Below, piece after piece: positions 62,631 through 64,000 of a DNA stretch of 64,000 bases. The notes beneath the pieces are model-generated. The model had not been told where the DNA came from and ran no database searches. It saw nothing but the letters and a program-made list of their open reading frames with translations. Position 1 is the first letter of the stretch. Every line of letters starts with the position of its first letter. Source of the DNA: Apostichopus japonicus (Eukaryota; Echinodermata; Holothuroidea; Aspidochirotida; Stichopodidae); assembly GCF_037975245.1 (NCBI RefSeq), contig NC_092578.1:2916001-2980000 (forward strand), read 5' to 3'. Both the position numbers and the translations under genes were made by a program.

Positions 62631-64000
62631 CTGTAGACGATTAACTCGTGTTTTCTAGCCAGGTCACTATTGAGTCTCATTAAAGGATAAATTCTCTATA
62701 GTTAATCATGTTCTTCAGTCATTCTGTACTCTATCATCCTATTCCTAATCATGCTGATAAAGATTTTTGAATCCGAGCACAACCATACTTGTTCATCCAA
62801 GTACTTCTCGAGTCAGGATACTTTTGTTTTATTATATAAGAATCTTGAAGTTATCCTAATAACCGTTAATGATCATAAACCAGTTGAATGTGATGATTTT
62901 GCTCGGATTTTGTTATATAGTTTGGTAAATTCAGAATGCCTCAATATGATCAGAATTTTTTATTTGAATTGTTATGAGAAAGTGTCAGTAGCAGACGACC
63001 GTTCCTGACGTTTAAACAGGCGAGTTAGACTAAAATAGTGTGATAATCCAAACATGCTATATAGCCTACTCGATCAGTAATTGATACGTACCGTACGTTG
63101 GAAACCATATCACTGATACATTGTCAACCTATAGGTACTTGACACCGTAATATCCAACATGTGTATAATACATTTATTTATGTATTCATTTATATATTTA
63201 TATATTTTGTGTGTGTTTTGTATTCCTGCCTTGGTTTTCTATGGTTGGGCTTTCCATGGGGCATGCATGTGCCCTTATTGTCCCTTTAACCTGTAATGTT
63301 ATGTGATATATGTTATGTGATGTTATGTTGTTTGATGTCAGCTGTCCTAACTGAAAAGAAATTAACGGACATCGCACACGATCTTAGCCAATATATTCAA
63401 CTAGACTGAGGAGCGACTCTAAGTTTGCATGACAATGCGACAGTCTGTACTACTAAACAATTATATGTTAGTTTCACCATGAGAATAGTTGTTTTCTTGC
63501 TGTTGGCATACAGCCCTAGATGATTTCCAGACAGGATACGGTAATGTACGTATCTGCTTGTTTTGGAGTTGAAAGCTCTTTGAAAAAGAACATCACTGAG
63601 CAATACTAATGATATAGACAATATAACACGATGTAATATAGTTGTAATTATGTTTCAATACTGATCTGGCAGCCTGTAAATGATCAAACATTCAAAACTT
63701 CACTGGAGCACACTAATTAGCCCCTCTTTGTTTTTGTATTCGTACGTTGGTCACGAGAGGTTTACTTTTCACCTACTAGACATGAACAGAGATTCTCGAG
63801 TTCTGTCACCCGCTCAGACATGGCGGATTCAGTGATCATTATCAAAACCTCACGTGGATTAGCCGCAAACTAACAAAAGAAAATCCCTTATTGCAAGTAA
63901 CCAAAACTCGTTTTTTTTTGCTGGTACCAAACTGTAGCCTCGTACTGAGTTGTCTTGACAACGGATATATTTCAGTAAACTGTTAAAGTCACTCAGTCAG

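Larger units (their letters stand above)
59897..64000. other. ATG9 upstream region and right-hand intergenic sequence
   Basis: It should contain the ATG9 promoter and any untranslated exon, but neither can be placed. A consensus CRE (TGACGTCA) lies at 61576-61583 and a G-run at 61681. Two TIR-bearing elements are listed separately. An unrecognised 85-codon open frame on the plus strand (62751-63008) is discussed in the findings. Otherwise nothing is recognised. Confidence 0.45.

Noticed and set aside
63815..63870. ATGGCGGATTCAGTG start-like sequence near the right edge
   Set aside because: It encodes only about 17 codons before a stop, with no clear donor. It could be a first exon of a gene beyond the window but cannot be supported.

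Overview
The window is animal nuclear DNA: AT-rich, with large spliced genes, tRNA-derived SINEs, LINE and Penelope-like remnants, hAT-type MITEs, many minisatellites and many long C/G homopolymers. A fibrinogen-domain (FReD) gene together with single-copy-type KARS and ATG9 genes fits a deuterostome invertebrate. An echinoderm, perhaps a sea cucumber, is my best guess; that assignment is inference.

Three protein-coding genes can be reconstructed exon by exon, all on the minus strand. (1) 14460-6856: a 4-exon FReD protein of 466 aa with an N-terminal hydrophobic segment, a Pro/Thr-rich stalk, a heptad-like region and a complete fibrinogen C-terminal domain. (2) 35578-20936: a 14-exon lysyl-tRNA synthetase (KARS) of 577 aa. 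(3) 59896-39707: a 22-exon ATG9 autophagy lipid scramblase of 779 aa, including a 41-nt micro-exon. In all three, every splice phase closes and the summed CDS length is a multiple of three. The genes look functionally independent (extracellular recognition, translation, autophagy) and simply lie in the same orientation.

Layout: 1-6855 intergenic; 6856-14460 FReD gene; 14461-20935 intergenic with two adjacent minisatellites (22 bp and 21 bp units) and MITE-like pieces; 20936-35578 KARS with two LINE remnants in introns; 35579-39706 intergenic, with a degenerate ~160-bp tandem repeat just 3' of ATG9; 39707-59896 ATG9, with introns holding SINEs, a Penelope-like remnant and several tandem arrays; 59897-64000 intergenic with a hAT-type MITE that keeps a perfect 8-bp target duplication.

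The most unusual signal is a repeated pattern in which exon edges have been tandemly duplicated together with their splice sites. KARS exon 13 plus its 5' splice site is repeated with an 86-bp period. ATG9 exons 12, 13 and 20 each have a decayed adjacent copy. The 5' splice site of ATG9 exon 6 has apparently seeded a 1.2-kb minisatellite carrying about 17 further copies of the exon/intron junction directly downstream of the real one.
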